Shown in pieces: positions 43,559 through 52,163 of a stretch of DNA of 64,000 bases (position 1 is the stretch's first letter; the number at the start of each line of letters is the position of its first letter). A model generated the notes under the pieces. That model did no database searches. It was not told where the DNA came from and worked only from the letters and a program-made list of their open reading frames with translations. Source of the stretch: Betaproteobacteria bacterium (lineage in GTDB: Bacteria > Pseudomonadota > Gammaproteobacteria > Burkholderiales > SG8-41). The position numbers and the translations under genes were made by a program. Location: assembly GCA_021732605.1 (NCBI GenBank), contig JAKFUS010000022.1, positions 43,788 to 107,787 on the forward strand, given 5' to 3'.

Positions 43559-44113
43559 ATGCAACTCCCAACAACGGTTCCAGAGACCGATCCATCTGGC
43601 CTCTGGGCGCTTCAGGGGCAGCTAATAACATTAGCCGAGCAACTTGTCGGTCAACGAGATCGGACTAAGACAATCTACCAGCCGTCTTTTCACGATGACG
43701 GCCCCCGTCTACGCAACACGCCCACACTCGACGGCGCTTTCGTTGAGCTCGGCAGAGGTAGTAAAGTCTACTGGCCGACCGTCGTGTACGAGATGGCGCA
43801 TGAGACAATACACCTCCTGAATCCGACTGTAGGCCATACGAACTGGCTCGAAGAAGGTGTGGCCGTTGCGTTCTCGGTTCATGCGCAGAGTTTGTGTAGA
43901 CTCCAGCAGATTCAGACCCCTAACTCAGGCCCATACTTCGAGGCACTTGAATTGGTTCGTGCGCTTCCTGGTGGTCCCTTTGTGGCTGCGCGCCGCGTCC
44001 GTGAGTTCGCTCGTGCTCTCAACGCAATTACGACTGAACAACTGCGAGAACTATTCCCAGATACCGATCCTGTTGACTTAGGGCAGCTTTCCAAGAAATG
44101 CATCCCGCGTTGA
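43559..44113 (+). CDS. Hypothetical HExxH-containing (gluzincin-like) protein
   Basis: The protein has 184 residues with no signal peptide. A zinc-protease-like motif is seen at His81-Glu82-x-x-His85 (MAHETIHLL) with candidate third ligands Glu98/Glu99 in NWLEEGVAVAF, the spacing of gluzincin peptidases. No ribosome site is obvious. Codon use is less GC-biased than in the flanking genes (many codons ending in A or T), suggesting transfer. The family is not recognised; it could be a protease or a degenerate immunity or stress protein next to hicBA. Confidence 0.6.
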   Translation: MQLPTTVPETDPSGLWALQGQLITLAEQLVGQRDRTKTIYQPSFHDDGPRLRNTPTLDGAFVELGRGSKVYWPTVVYEMAHETIHLLNPTVGHTNWLEEGVAVAFSVHAQSLCRLQQIQTPNSGPYFEALELVRALPGGPFVAARRVREFARALNAITTEQLRELFPDTDPVDLGQLSKKCIPR

Positions 44114-44240
44114 GAGCCAACCCTTAGTTTGATTCGCCCCATTCCGACCGGCTGCGCCTGTCTACACGGGCCCGTTGGCCGCAAAGTTAGACTTTTAGAA
44201 AAATGGCTAAGTTATACTGCGTGCTGCCAAAGGAGACGCC

Positions 44241-44447
44241 ATGGAACTCTCTGCCGTTCTGACACCCGTCGCCGAAGGCGGCTTTGTTGCGCTGAATCCG
44301 GAAACCGGGACAACTACCCAAGGCGAAACCGTTGAAGAGGCGCTTGCGAACTTACGTGAGGCCACCGAGCTCTACCTTGAGGAGTTTCCGTTAAGTGTGA
44401 CGGGCCGTTCCCTGCTCACGACTTTTCATGTAGCCGTGCATGCCTAG
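44241..44447 (+). CDS. hicB: HicB-family antitoxin
   Basis: The protein has 68 residues. It has the partial RNase H-like HicB fold with the typical LTPVAEGGFVALNPETGTTTQGETVEEALANLREATELYLEE. It neutralises and co-represses with the HicA toxin encoded next, which it overlaps by 8 bases. The antitoxin-first order is less common than hicA-hicB. AAAGGAGACGCC precedes the ATG. No C-terminal DNA-binding helix is evident, as the protein is short. Confidence 0.88.
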   Translation: MELSAVLTPVAEGGFVALNPETGTTTQGETVEEALANLREATELYLEEFPLSVTGRSLLTTFHVAVHA

Positions 44448-44661
44448 TTTGCCGGTTGTGTCTGGTGCCGAAGCGGTTCGTGCACTGGAGCGTCTCGGTT
44501 TCGTAGTTGCCCGCCAGCGTGGCAGTCACATTATTCTCCGTAGCGCGTCTCAAGGCTGTGTTGTTCCCAATCATCGCGAACTTAAAACCGGGACGCTCGC
44601 TGGCGTGCTCAAGCAGGCTGGCGTATCCGTTGAAGAATTCGTCAGTGCGCTTAAGGCCTGA
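44440..44661 (+). CDS. hicA: HicA-family mRNA interferase toxin
   Basis: The protein has 73 residues of double-stranded-RNA-binding-like fold. The catalytic His30 lies in RQRGSHIIL, the family signature, with EAVRALERLGF ahead of it and NHRELKTGTLAGVLKQAGVS following. It cleaves mRNA when free. It overlaps hicB by 8 bases. Intact, so the pair could be functional. Confidence 0.9.
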   Translation: MPSLPVVSGAEAVRALERLGFVVARQRGSHIILRSASQGCVVPNHRELKTGTLAGVLKQAGVSVEEFVSALKA

Positions 44662-44885
44662 TATCGAGATCGGGCTTTTTGTCTGATTAGCACGCTTGGA
44701 TTTGCCTGAAGCGGCCGGGGCTTTGCGGGCCTCGATAACACTTTCTTCACAAGCTGTTTTGTACACTGCCGGGCAGAGTCACTGAATCCTGCGGCGCCCG
44801 GCCCCCTTGAGTGCCTGCACGCCGTACTCGGTGACGGGAGCCGTGGTTTTGCTCCTCCCTTAAATCTCAACAGGCACCCAATCCC
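44662..44885. other. Gap between hicA and the phosphoethanolamine transferase gene
   Basis: 224 bases with no supported gene. It contains GC-rich stretches (CGGCGCCCGGCCCCC near 44790) and presumably the promoter of the downstream gene. No obvious PmrA-type direct repeats were seen. Confidence 0.5.
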
Positions 44886-46511
44886 ATGCAGGGTCGTTCA
44901 CTGATGGCCAATGCCGGCCTGACCGGCAACAGCCTGATTCTTCTGGTCAGCGCATTTCTGAGCCTTTTCGGCAACGCCACATTCGTTGCAAACGTCCTCA
45001 AAACCTATCCGCCGAGCGGCGGCAATGCATGGGCGCTGCTGTCCCTGATCATCGTTTTTGGCGGTGTCACCGTTATTTTGCTGGGTGCAGCGTGTTTCAA
45101 ACGCTCCACGAAACCGGTGCTGATCATCGTACTGCTGTTGTCCTCGCTGGCCGCCTGTTTCATGGACAGTTACGGCGTCATCATCAGTGATGACATGCTG
45201 CGGAATGTTACGCACAGCGACACCGCCGAAGCGCTTGAGTTATTCAACGTAAAACTGCTGCTTTACCTGCTTGTTCTGGGCATCCTGCCTGCGCTGGTGG
45301 TCTGCAAGGTGCCGCTGCTCTGGAATGGCTGGCGCAGCGAAGTCATTTCCCGCTTGAAACTCCTCGGCGTAACCATCGTGCTTGTTGCCGGGACTGTGTT
45401 GCTGTTCGGCAGTTTCTATGCGTCTTTTTTCAGAGAGCACAAGGAACTGCGCCAGCATGCCAACCCGGGCTATTACCTGTATTCGACGATCAAATATGCC
45501 GCCGAAGTGTTCAAAACCGGTGCGCATGCAGCGATGACCACGGTGGGTGCGGATGCGATGATTCCCGCGTCGGATGTGTCGCGGGAACTGGTCATCATGG
45601 TCGTCGGAGAAACGGCACGGGCTGACCGCTTTTCCCTCAACGGTTATGCGCGAGAGACCAATCCGCAGCTAAAACAAAAAAATGTCATCAGCTTCACCAA
45701 CTTTTGGGCCTGCGGCACGTCCACGGCGGTTTCCGTGCCGTGCATGTTTTTGCGGGGTGGTGATTCCAAAAATTCATCGGCGATCATGACCGATGAAAAT
45801 CTGCTCGACGTGCTGCAGCGCAGTGGTGTCAACGTGCTGTGGCTGGACAACAATTCCGACTCCAAGGGCGTCGCCAGTCGCGTGGAATACCATGATTTCA
45901 GATCATCGAAAGTCAACCCGGTCTGCGATACCGAATGCCGCGACGAAGGCATGCTCGCCGGGCTGCAAACGTACATTGACGCTCATCCCAAGGGTGACAT
46001 CCTGATTGTTTTGCATCAAATGGGAAATCACGGCCCAGGCTATTTCCGCCGGTATCCGCCGGAGTTCGAGAAATTCAGGCCGGTCTGCAAGAGCAGCGAT
46101 CTCAGTCTATGCAGCCGGGAGGAAATCGGCAATGCCTACGACAATGCCATCCTCTACACCGACCATTTCCTGGCCAAGGCCATTGCAGTGCTCGAAAAGA
46201 ATGACAGTAAATTCGAGACGGCGCTGTTCTATGTCAGTGATCACGGGGAATCGCTGGGTGAAAACGGACTCTATCTGCACGGATTGCCCAAGGCCATCGC
46301 ACCCGATACTCAGCTCAACGTACCTGCTGTGATGTGGTTTGGCGCGAATTTCCATGCCGTAACCCCATCGCTATTGCGCATGAAAAGCAAAATGCGTTTC
46401 ACCCACAACAACGTGTTTCATACCATACTCGGGTTTTTTGAGGTCGAATCCGCAGCCTACCGTCCCGGTATGGATATTCTGAGTGGGGTTAAGCTCCCGC
46501 AGAAGAAATGA
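44886..46511 (+). CDS. Lipid A phosphoethanolamine transferase, EptA/MCR type
   Basis: The protein has 541 residues: five hydrophobic helices in 14-180 and a periplasmic alkaline-phosphatase-like catalytic domain. Glu242 in GETARADRF and the nucleophile Thr280 in CGTSTAVSVPC are present, and DHGESLGENG supplies further zinc ligands. It transfers phosphoethanolamine to lipid A, which lowers binding of cationic peptides such as polymyxin. The ATG at 44904 is an alternative start. Cysteine pairs in the catalytic domain (VCDTEC, VCK...LCS) match disulphides of the family. Confidence 0.9.
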   Translation: MQGRSLMANAGLTGNSLILLVSAFLSLFGNATFVANVLKTYPPSGGNAWALLSLIIVFGGVTVILLGAACFKRSTKPVLIIVLLLSSLAACFMDSYGVIISDDMLRNVTHSDTAEALELFNVKLLLYLLVLGILPALVVCKVPLLWNGWRSEVISRLKLLGVTIVLVAGTVLLFGSFYASFFREHKELRQHANPGYYLYSTIKYAAEVFKTGAHAAMTTVGADAMIPASDVSRELVIMVVGETARADRFSLNGYARETNPQLKQKNVISFTNFWACGTSTAVSVPCMFLRGGDSKNSSAIMTDENLLDVLQRSGVNVLWLDNNSDSKGVASRVEYHDFRSSKVNPVCDTECRDEGMLAGLQTYIDAHPKGDILIVLHQMGNHGPGYFRRYPPEFEKFRPVCKSSDLSLCSREEIGNAYDNAILYTDHFLAKAIAVLEKNDSKFETALFYVSDHGESLGENGLYLHGLPKAIAPDTQLNVPAVMWFGANFHAVTPSLLRMKSKMRFTHNNVFHTILGFFEVESAAYRPGMDILSGVKLPQKK

Positions 46512-46537
46512 CCGGACCGGAAATGTCCGGATCGGTC
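46508..46537. terminator. Possible hairpin between convergent genes
   Basis: GACCGGACCGG and CCGGATCGGTC can pair with a central mismatch around AAATGT. No T-run follows on either side, so a terminator role is weakly supported. Confidence 0.35.
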
Positions 46538-46541
46538 GTGC

Positions 46542-47420
46542 TTATTTCAACCGTGGATTCAGCACATCCCTTAACTGATCCCCGACCAGATTGATCGCGA
46601 CAATCGTCACCAGCAGCGCGATTCCAGGGAAAAAGCTGATCCAGTATTTTCCCGACAGCAGATGGGTATAACCGTTGGCAATCAGCAGACCCAGTGAGGG
46701 TGAAGTGATCGGCATGCCAAGGCCGAGGAAGGACAACGTGGCCTCCAATGCGATGGCGTGGGCGACCTGCACCGTGGCGACGACAATCAGCGGCGGCAGC
46801 ACATTGGGCAGCACGTGGCGGAACAGGATGCGTGTGCCGCTGTAGCCGGCGCAGACCGCGGCATCGACATATTCCTTTTTGAGTTCGACCAGTGCCGCGC
46901 CGCGCACGGTGCGCGCGTAATAGGCCCATTGCACGACGACCAGCGCGATGATGATCTTGTCGACACCCTGGCCGGCCAGGGCAAGCAGGATCAGCGCGAC
47001 CAGGATGGCGGGGAAGGACAGTTGCAGGTCGACGATGCGCATGATCAGTGCGTCGACCCAGCCCCCAGCGCGGGCTGAGACCAGGCCGATGACCAGTCCC
47101 AGTCCAAGTGCCGCCACCGTCGATAGCACGCCGACGCCGATACTGATGCGCAGGCCGTAGAGGATGGCGGAGACCATGTCGCGACCCTGGTCGTCGGTGC
47201 CGAGCCAGTGGGTGTAGCCGGCGGCGCTGGCCGCGCCTGGCGCCAGTTTGGCATCAAGGATGTCGAGTTGTGCGAGGTCGTACGGGTTTTGTGGCGTGAT
47301 CCATGGCGCGATGAAGGCGGTGACGAGCAGCGCGCACAGCACCCAGAATGCCCCCAACGCGATGCGGTCGCGGGTAAAGCCGGTGGTGAATTCACGAGTG
47401 GGGGACAGCGCAGCGGTCAT
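46542..47420 (-). CDS. Peptide/nickel-type ABC transporter permease (DppC-like)
   Basis: The protein has 292 residues with six predicted helices and an N-terminal extension. The binding-protein-dependent transport signature EYVDAAVCAGYSGTRILFRHVLPN (EAA loop) contacts the ATPase. THWLGTDDQGRDMVSAILYGLR at the start of the permease core is typical for DppC/OppC. ATGA overlap with dppB-like gene. No ATPase genes are in the window. Confidence 0.9.
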   Translation of the reverse strand: MTAALSPTREFTTGFTRDRIALGAFWVLCALLVTAFIAPWITPQNPYDLAQLDILDAKLAPGAASAAGYTHWLGTDDQGRDMVSAILYGLRISIGVGVLSTVAALGLGLVIGLVSARAGGWVDALIMRIVDLQLSFPAILVALILLALAGQGVDKIIIALVVVQWAYYARTVRGAALVELKKEYVDAAVCAGYSGTRILFRHVLPNVLPPLIVVATVQVAHAIALEATLSFLGLGMPITSPSLGLLIANGYTHLLSGKYWISFFPGIALLVTIVAINLVGDQLRDVLNPRLK

Positions 47421-48391
47421 CGCGAACCTTTTAATCGCACCCGCGGGTCTAGCGCGGTGTAGAGCAGGTCGACCAGCAGATTGATGAAAATGAATAAAAA
47501 CACGATCACCAGCAGGTAGGCGACGATCACCGGGCGATCCAGCACGTTGATCGAATCGATCAGCAGCTTGCCCATGCCCGGCCATGCGAATACGGTTTCA
47601 GTGACCACGGCGAAGGCGATCAGCGAACCGAGCTCGAGCCCGACAACGGTAACGATGGGGATCAGGATATTGCGCAGCACATGTATGCGAACAACATTGC
47701 TCTCGGGTACGCCCTTGGCGCGTGCGTAGCGCACGTAGTCCTGGAGCATGGCCTCGCGCGTGCCGGCGCGGGTGAGACGAATCAGCAGCGACAGTTTGAA
47801 CAGCGCGAGGTTGGTCGCCGGCAGGATCAGGTGGCGGATGCCATCCCAGGTCAGGAAGCTGACAGGGATGCCGAAGATATCGACGGTGGCGCCGCGGCCG
47901 GTGGTCGGCAGCCAGCCGAGTTGTACTGAAAACACCATGATCAGCATCAGTCCGACCCAGAACGTTGGCAGCGAGAAGCCGAGGATGGAGCCGGCCATGA
48001 TGCTGCGGCCGATCCAGGAGTCCGGTTTCAGTCCGGCGAGCAGGCCGAGGGGGATGCCCAGCACGATGGCGATCAGCATGGCCATGAATGCCAGTTCCAG
48101 CGTTGCCGGCATGCGCTCGAAAATCAATTCGATGGCGGGGATGCTGGCGGCGAAGGATTTGCCGAGATCACCGGTTAAGGCGCCCTTGAGGAATATCCAG
48201 TATTGCTCCCACAATGGCCGGTCGAGGCCGAGCCGCGCGATGGTCTGCGCGATTTCCGCCTGGTCGGCCTGCGGGTTGATCAGGATGTCCACCGGGTTGC
48301 CGATGGCGTAGACGCCGGTAAACACCAGCAGCGACATCACGAACAGCGTCACCGCGCTTTGGGCGAGGCGGCGCAGGGTGAAGTTCAGCAT
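47417..48391 (-). CDS. Peptide/nickel-type ABC transporter permease (DppB-like)
   Basis: The protein has 324 residues. Features include the N-terminal FTLRRLAQSAVTLFVMSLLVF, the GDLGKSF loop, and the EAA signature REAMLQDYVRYARAKGVPESNVVRIHVLRN. It forms the inner-membrane channel with the DppC-like protein. It starts 12 bases after the preceding receptor gene. Confidence 0.92.
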   Translation of the reverse strand: MLNFTLRRLAQSAVTLFVMSLLVFTGVYAIGNPVDILINPQADQAEIAQTIARLGLDRPLWEQYWIFLKGALTGDLGKSFAASIPAIELIFERMPATLELAFMAMLIAIVLGIPLGLLAGLKPDSWIGRSIMAGSILGFSLPTFWVGLMLIMVFSVQLGWLPTTGRGATVDIFGIPVSFLTWDGIRHLILPATNLALFKLSLLIRLTRAGTREAMLQDYVRYARAKGVPESNVVRIHVLRNILIPIVTVVGLELGSLIAFAVVTETVFAWPGMGKLLIDSINVLDRPVIVAYLLVIVFLFIFINLLVDLLYTALDPRVRLKGSR

Positions 48392-48403
48392 GAAACAGCG
48401 GCC

Positions 48404-50074
48404 TCAGCGCGGCGTGAAGTGGTGGGCAAAGGTGAATTCGTCCGTGCGCGGCGTGTAATTCAAACCGGTGCGCATTGCCCAGCTGACGACTTGGTGGTGC
48501 AATGGAATGAAGGCGAGATCGTTCATCGCCAGGGTGTTCGCTTCACGTGCCAGCGTTTCACGCTTGTTGCGATCAACGCTGCCCAATGCCTGCTCCATCA
48601 GCGCGTCGACCCTGGGATTGGCATAACGCCCCCAGTTCCATGCGCCGTAACCTTTGTCTGGATTCGGTGCGGCGACCAGCGAGCGCAAGGCGAGGTCGGC
48701 GGCAAAGGAACCCCAGCCGAGCAGCGCGAAACTGGTTTCTTCCTTGCGCACCCGCCCGAGGAAAGCCGACATCGGCATCGCTTCGACGCGGGTGATGATG
48801 CCGACGCGGGTCAGCAGTTGCGCCACAGTCTGCAACACCTGTTCATCATTGATGTAACGGTTGTTGGGGCCGGCGAGAGTGACGTGGAAACCGTTCGGGT
48901 AACCAGCTGCAGCGAGCAGCTTTTTTGCGCCTTCGACATCGTAGGCTTCGGCTTTCAGCGCAGCGTTGTGCCCGAATACACCCGGCGACACGATGTTGGC
49001 GGCGGGCACTGCCAGGCCTTCCATCACGCGTTCGGCGATGGCTGCGCGGTTGATGGCCTTGGAGATCGCCTGGCGCACGCGCAGGTCCATGAACGGATTT
49101 TTGGCGAGCGGTTTGCCGCTGACATCAGTGATACCCGGTGGTTGCGCACGGTATTGGTCGAGGTGCAGCAGGATGGTGCGCCAGGACGTGGTTTGGGTTA
49201 CTCGTAAGTTATTGTTTTTATTAATTTTTTTAATATCCGCCGAGGGCACGTGTTCGATCACGTCGAGTTCGCCCGAGAGCAGCGAGGCGGTACGAGAGGG
49301 ATCCGCCGGTATCACCCGCAGCGTGACCCTGTCCCAACTTGGCCAGGCCGGGGCTTTGCCCCACCAGCCGTCATGGCGCGCGAGTTCGAGCCGGTCGCCG
49401 CGCTGGTAACGCACAAATTTGTACGGCCCGGTACCGATCATTGCGCGGCCCGCATCAAAATCCTCGGGGCCGGCATTGAGCGCGTTTTTTCTGGAAACGA
49501 TCAGGATCGAATTGATGTCCTCGGGCAGTGCGCCGTACGGATATTTTGTTTTGATGCGCAACGTGTGTGCATCCACTGCGGTGGCCGAAGCGATGGCACG
49601 CACATAGGAGGCAAAACCGCCCGGGCTGCCCTTGATCGACAACGGGCGCTGCAGTGAAAACGCGGCGTCTTCGGCGGTGAAGTCGGAACCGTCATGAAAT
49701 TTGACGCCGCGGCGCAGATTGAATTCCCAGGTGGTGGCGTCAATCGCTCGCCAGCTTTCGGCGAGGCCGGGGATCAGCCGGGTCTGAGGATCGACGTCGG
49801 TCAGCGATTCAAAGACATGGCGCGCAACGGTGAGGTTGGGCTGCGAGGCGAGCAGGTGCGGGTCAAGCGACGTGACTTCGCCGGAGAGGCCGATGCGCAG
49901 TTCAGCGGCGGGGGTGCTGCCTGTAGTTATGGCGAGCGCAATCGCGCTGAAGAGGATGGGCCAGCGTTTTATGAACCACCCCCATCCCCGCCTTCCCCCT
50001 GAAGGGGAAGGGGTTCCTTGGGATTCCCTCCCCTTCAGGGGGAGGGTTAGGGCGGGGGTGGTTCCAGCAATCAT
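48404..50074 (-). CDS. ABC transporter family-5 substrate-binding protein with repeat-derived N-terminus
   Basis: From the ATG at 50074 the product has 556 residues. The mature part is a standard SBP family 5 receptor: ELRIGLSGEVTSLDPHLLASQPN, the PGLAESWRAID and VKFHDGSDFTAEDA signature. The expected signal peptide core is IKRWPILFSAIALAITTG, but no start codon lies just before it; the frame runs through a GC-rich palindromic element (49976-50061) and first meets an ATG at 50074, which overlaps the previous stop (ATGA). The palindrome thus appears to have been inserted between start and signal peptide. Its paralogue at 50459 has a normal start. Confidence 0.8.
   Translation of the reverse strand: MIAGTTPALTLPLKGRESQGTPSPSGGRRGWGWFIKRWPILFSAIALAITTGSTPAAELRIGLSGEVTSLDPHLLASQPNLTVARHVFESLTDVDPQTRLIPGLAESWRAIDATTWEFNLRRGVKFHDGSDFTAEDAAFSLQRPLSIKGSPGGFASYVRAIASATAVDAHTLRIKTKYPYGALPEDINSILIVSRKNALNAGPEDFDAGRAMIGTGPYKFVRYQRGDRLELARHDGWWGKAPAWPSWDRVTLRVIPADPSRTASLLSGELDVIEHVPSADIKKINKNNNLRVTQTTSWRTILLHLDQYRAQPPGITDVSGKPLAKNPFMDLRVRQAISKAINRAAIAERVMEGLAVPAANIVSPGVFGHNAALKAEAYDVEGAKKLLAAAGYPNGFHVTLAGPNNRYINDEQVLQTVAQLLTRVGIITRVEAMPMSAFLGRVRKEETSFALLGWGSFAADLALRSLVAAPNPDKGYGAWNWGRYANPRVDALMEQALGSVDRNKRETLAREANTLAMNDLAFIPLHHQVVSWAMRTGLNYTPRTDEFTFAHHFTPR
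49976..50061. repeat. GC-rich cloverleaf-like palindromic element, copy 1
   Basis: Outer arms CCACCCCC (49976-49983) and GGGGGTGG (50054-50061) enclose two hairpins, CCTTCCCCCTGAAGGGGAAGG and CCCTCCCCTTCAGGGGGAGGG. Two further elements of the same layout are at 55329-55439 and 62977-63055. This one lies inside the translated 5' end of an ABC receptor gene. Confidence 0.85.
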
Positions 50075-50421
50075 TTCCCAGAAATAGCTGCCCATATTCT
50101 TTCCATGACACCTTCAATGTTACCGAGCACTTCGTTGTTCCAGAATCGCAGCACGCGAAAACCTTGTTGCACCAGAAATGCATCACGTTGTTGATCCTGC
50201 AATTTCATCTCCGCATGTTGGCCACCGTCTACTTCAATTACAAGTCTTTTGGCCAAGCAGACGAAGTCCACGACATAGCGGCCAACGGGGTGTTGCCGTC
50301 GAAACTTGATGCCGGCAATCTGGTTATGGCGCAGGTGTTGCCACAACCATTTTTCGGCATCGGTTGGATCGCTTCGCAGGCGGCGTGAACTCGCGACTTG
50401 TCGTGTCGTCAGTTTCGGCAC
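50071..50421 (-). CDS. DUF559 (Vsr-like) endonuclease domain protein
   Basis: From a GTG at 50421 the product has 116 residues; start uncertain. The DUF559 pattern is present: RLRSDPTDAEKWLWQHLR, FRRQHPVGRYVVDFVCLAKRLVIEVDGGQH and DAFLVQQGFRVLRFWNNEVLGN. The PD-(D/E)xK-type residues are the Asp in VVDF and the Glu/Asp in IEVDGG. It is wedged between two ABC receptor genes and overlaps the second by ATGA, an unusual location for a nuclease. Its function is not known. Confidence 0.82.
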   Translation of the reverse strand: MPKLTTRQVASSRRLRSDPTDAEKWLWQHLRHNQIAGIKFRRQHPVGRYVVDFVCLAKRLVIEVDGGQHAEMKLQDQQRDAFLVQQGFRVLRFWNNEVLGNIEGVMERIWAAISGK

Positions 50422-50458
50422 AACGCGGATCGAGCGATCAGCAACTACTGCGGCCGGC

Positions 50459-52024
50459 TCATTGCAGCCGGAATTCAAAGGCATTGGTGCGTTCGTCCGC
50501 GCGCGGCGCATACGCGACACCTTTGCGCGTGTCCCAGACGCTTTCCTGGTGGTAGAGCTGGATGATGCCCAGCTCGTACATCGCCACCGCGGTGGCGTCC
50601 TGCAACAACCGTTCGCGCTTCGCGTCATCGACCGTGGCCAGCGCCTGGTCGAGCAGCGCATCCATTTTGGCGTTGGAGTAGCGGCCGCGGTTGGCGTTGC
50701 CCATGCCCTTGGCGGTGTCGAAGGTGGCGAGCAGGGCTTTCAGCGGCGAGGAGGCTTCCGCCGTGTCCGAACCCCAGCCGACCAGCATCAGGCTGAATTC
50801 AAGCTTGTTGGCGCGGCTGAAATACACCGCAGAAGGCATCACGTCGACCTTGGTGAGGATGCCGACGCGGGTCAGCATCTGCGCGATGGCCTGCGCCACC
50901 TGATCGTCGTTGACGTAGCGGTTGTTCGGGCCGTGGATGGTCAGGCCGAAACCGTCGGGGTATCCGGCGGCCGCCAGTAATTTGCGCGCGCCCTCAGGAT
51001 CAAAGGCTTCGGGCTTCACTTTCGGGTCGTAGCCGAACATGCCATCGGGCATGACCTGGCCGGTGGCGACAGCCGCACCCTCCATCAGTCGTTCGACCAG
51101 CGCCTGGCGGTTGATGGCCTTGGAAATGGCCTGCCGTACGCGCACATCTTTCAGCGGGTTGCGGTCGAGCGGGCGGCCGGCTTTGTCGGTGACCATTGGC
51201 GACTGATCACGATTACTGTCGATGTGCAGGTACATCACCCGGTGCGAGACCTGGCGATAGACCGATAACTCGGGATTTTTGACCACCCTGGCCAGATCGG
51301 AGGTCGGCACGTTTTCGATGGCGCGCACATCGCCGGAGAAGAGTGCCGCGACCCGCGTCGGGGCGGAGGTGATGACACGGAAGATCACCTTGTCCCAGGC
51401 CGGTTTGGCGCCCCAGTAATTGTCGTTGCGCGCGAGTTCGACACGGTCGCCTTTTTGCCAGCGCACAAATTTGAACGGCCCGGTACCGATGGCCGCCTTG
51501 CCGGTATTGAAGTCATCGGTGGTGGCGCCTTTGGCGCGGGCCGGGATGATCATGATGGTACTCATGTCGTTGGGCATCAGCGGGTACGGTTTCGCGGTCT
51601 TGAGGCGGATGGTGTACGGATCAACGATGATCCGCTCGGTGATCTGCTTGCTGTAGGTCGCGAACGAAGACGGACTGTTCGGCACGCCGGGTACGCGGTC
51701 CAGTGTTGCGGTGACGTCGGCGGCGGTGAAGTCCGCGCCGTCATGGAATTTGACGCCGCGGCGCAGCTTGAATTCCCAGGTCAGCTCGTCCACGGCCCGC
51801 CACGATTCGGCGAGCGCCGGCATCAGCCGGCCGCGCGGATCCTTGGCAACCAGGGTTTCAAAGACATGATTGCCGACATTGTTGTTGGGCGTGAGGTTGT
51901 GAAAATGCGGATCCATGCTGGTGACGTCGGCGCTGAGTCCGATGCTCAGATCAGCGGCCGCTGCGGGTGTTACGGCGAGGGCCGTGGCCCACAGTATTGC
52001 AACTGCCATGTTGCGCATGTTCAT
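50459..52024 (-). CDS. ABC transporter family-5 substrate-binding protein
   Basis: The protein has 521 residues with a signal peptide ending near PAAAAD. It has DLSIGLSADVTSMDPHFHNL, MPALAESWRAVDE and VKFHDGADFTAADV, as in DppA/OppA/NikA-type receptors for peptides or similar solutes. GGAG sets the ATG at 52024. It is the first gene of the operon receptor, DUF559, receptor, permease, permease. It is a paralogue of the 48404 receptor (shared ILLHLD/YLHIDSNRDQ-type segment, AISKAINR, GLAxPA). Confidence 0.9.
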   Translation of the reverse strand: MNMRNMAVAILWATALAVTPAAAADLSIGLSADVTSMDPHFHNLTPNNNVGNHVFETLVAKDPRGRLMPALAESWRAVDELTWEFKLRRGVKFHDGADFTAADVTATLDRVPGVPNSPSSFATYSKQITERIIVDPYTIRLKTAKPYPLMPNDMSTIMIIPARAKGATTDDFNTGKAAIGTGPFKFVRWQKGDRVELARNDNYWGAKPAWDKVIFRVITSAPTRVAALFSGDVRAIENVPTSDLARVVKNPELSVYRQVSHRVMYLHIDSNRDQSPMVTDKAGRPLDRNPLKDVRVRQAISKAINRQALVERLMEGAAVATGQVMPDGMFGYDPKVKPEAFDPEGARKLLAAAGYPDGFGLTIHGPNNRYVNDDQVAQAIAQMLTRVGILTKVDVMPSAVYFSRANKLEFSLMLVGWGSDTAEASSPLKALLATFDTAKGMGNANRGRYSNAKMDALLDQALATVDDAKRERLLQDATAVAMYELGIIQLYHQESVWDTRKGVAYAPRADERTNAFEFRLQ

Positions 52025-52163
52025 GGTCTTTTCTCCGCGGATGGCGATGTGCAGCTGGCACGTGCGGCTAGCATACCGTATCAATCCGTTGTTGACCGTA
52101 GTGCGCTGCGTTGACAGTGCAGAACGGCCTGCCTATGCTGATCCTTTAACGACGGACGTTCCG

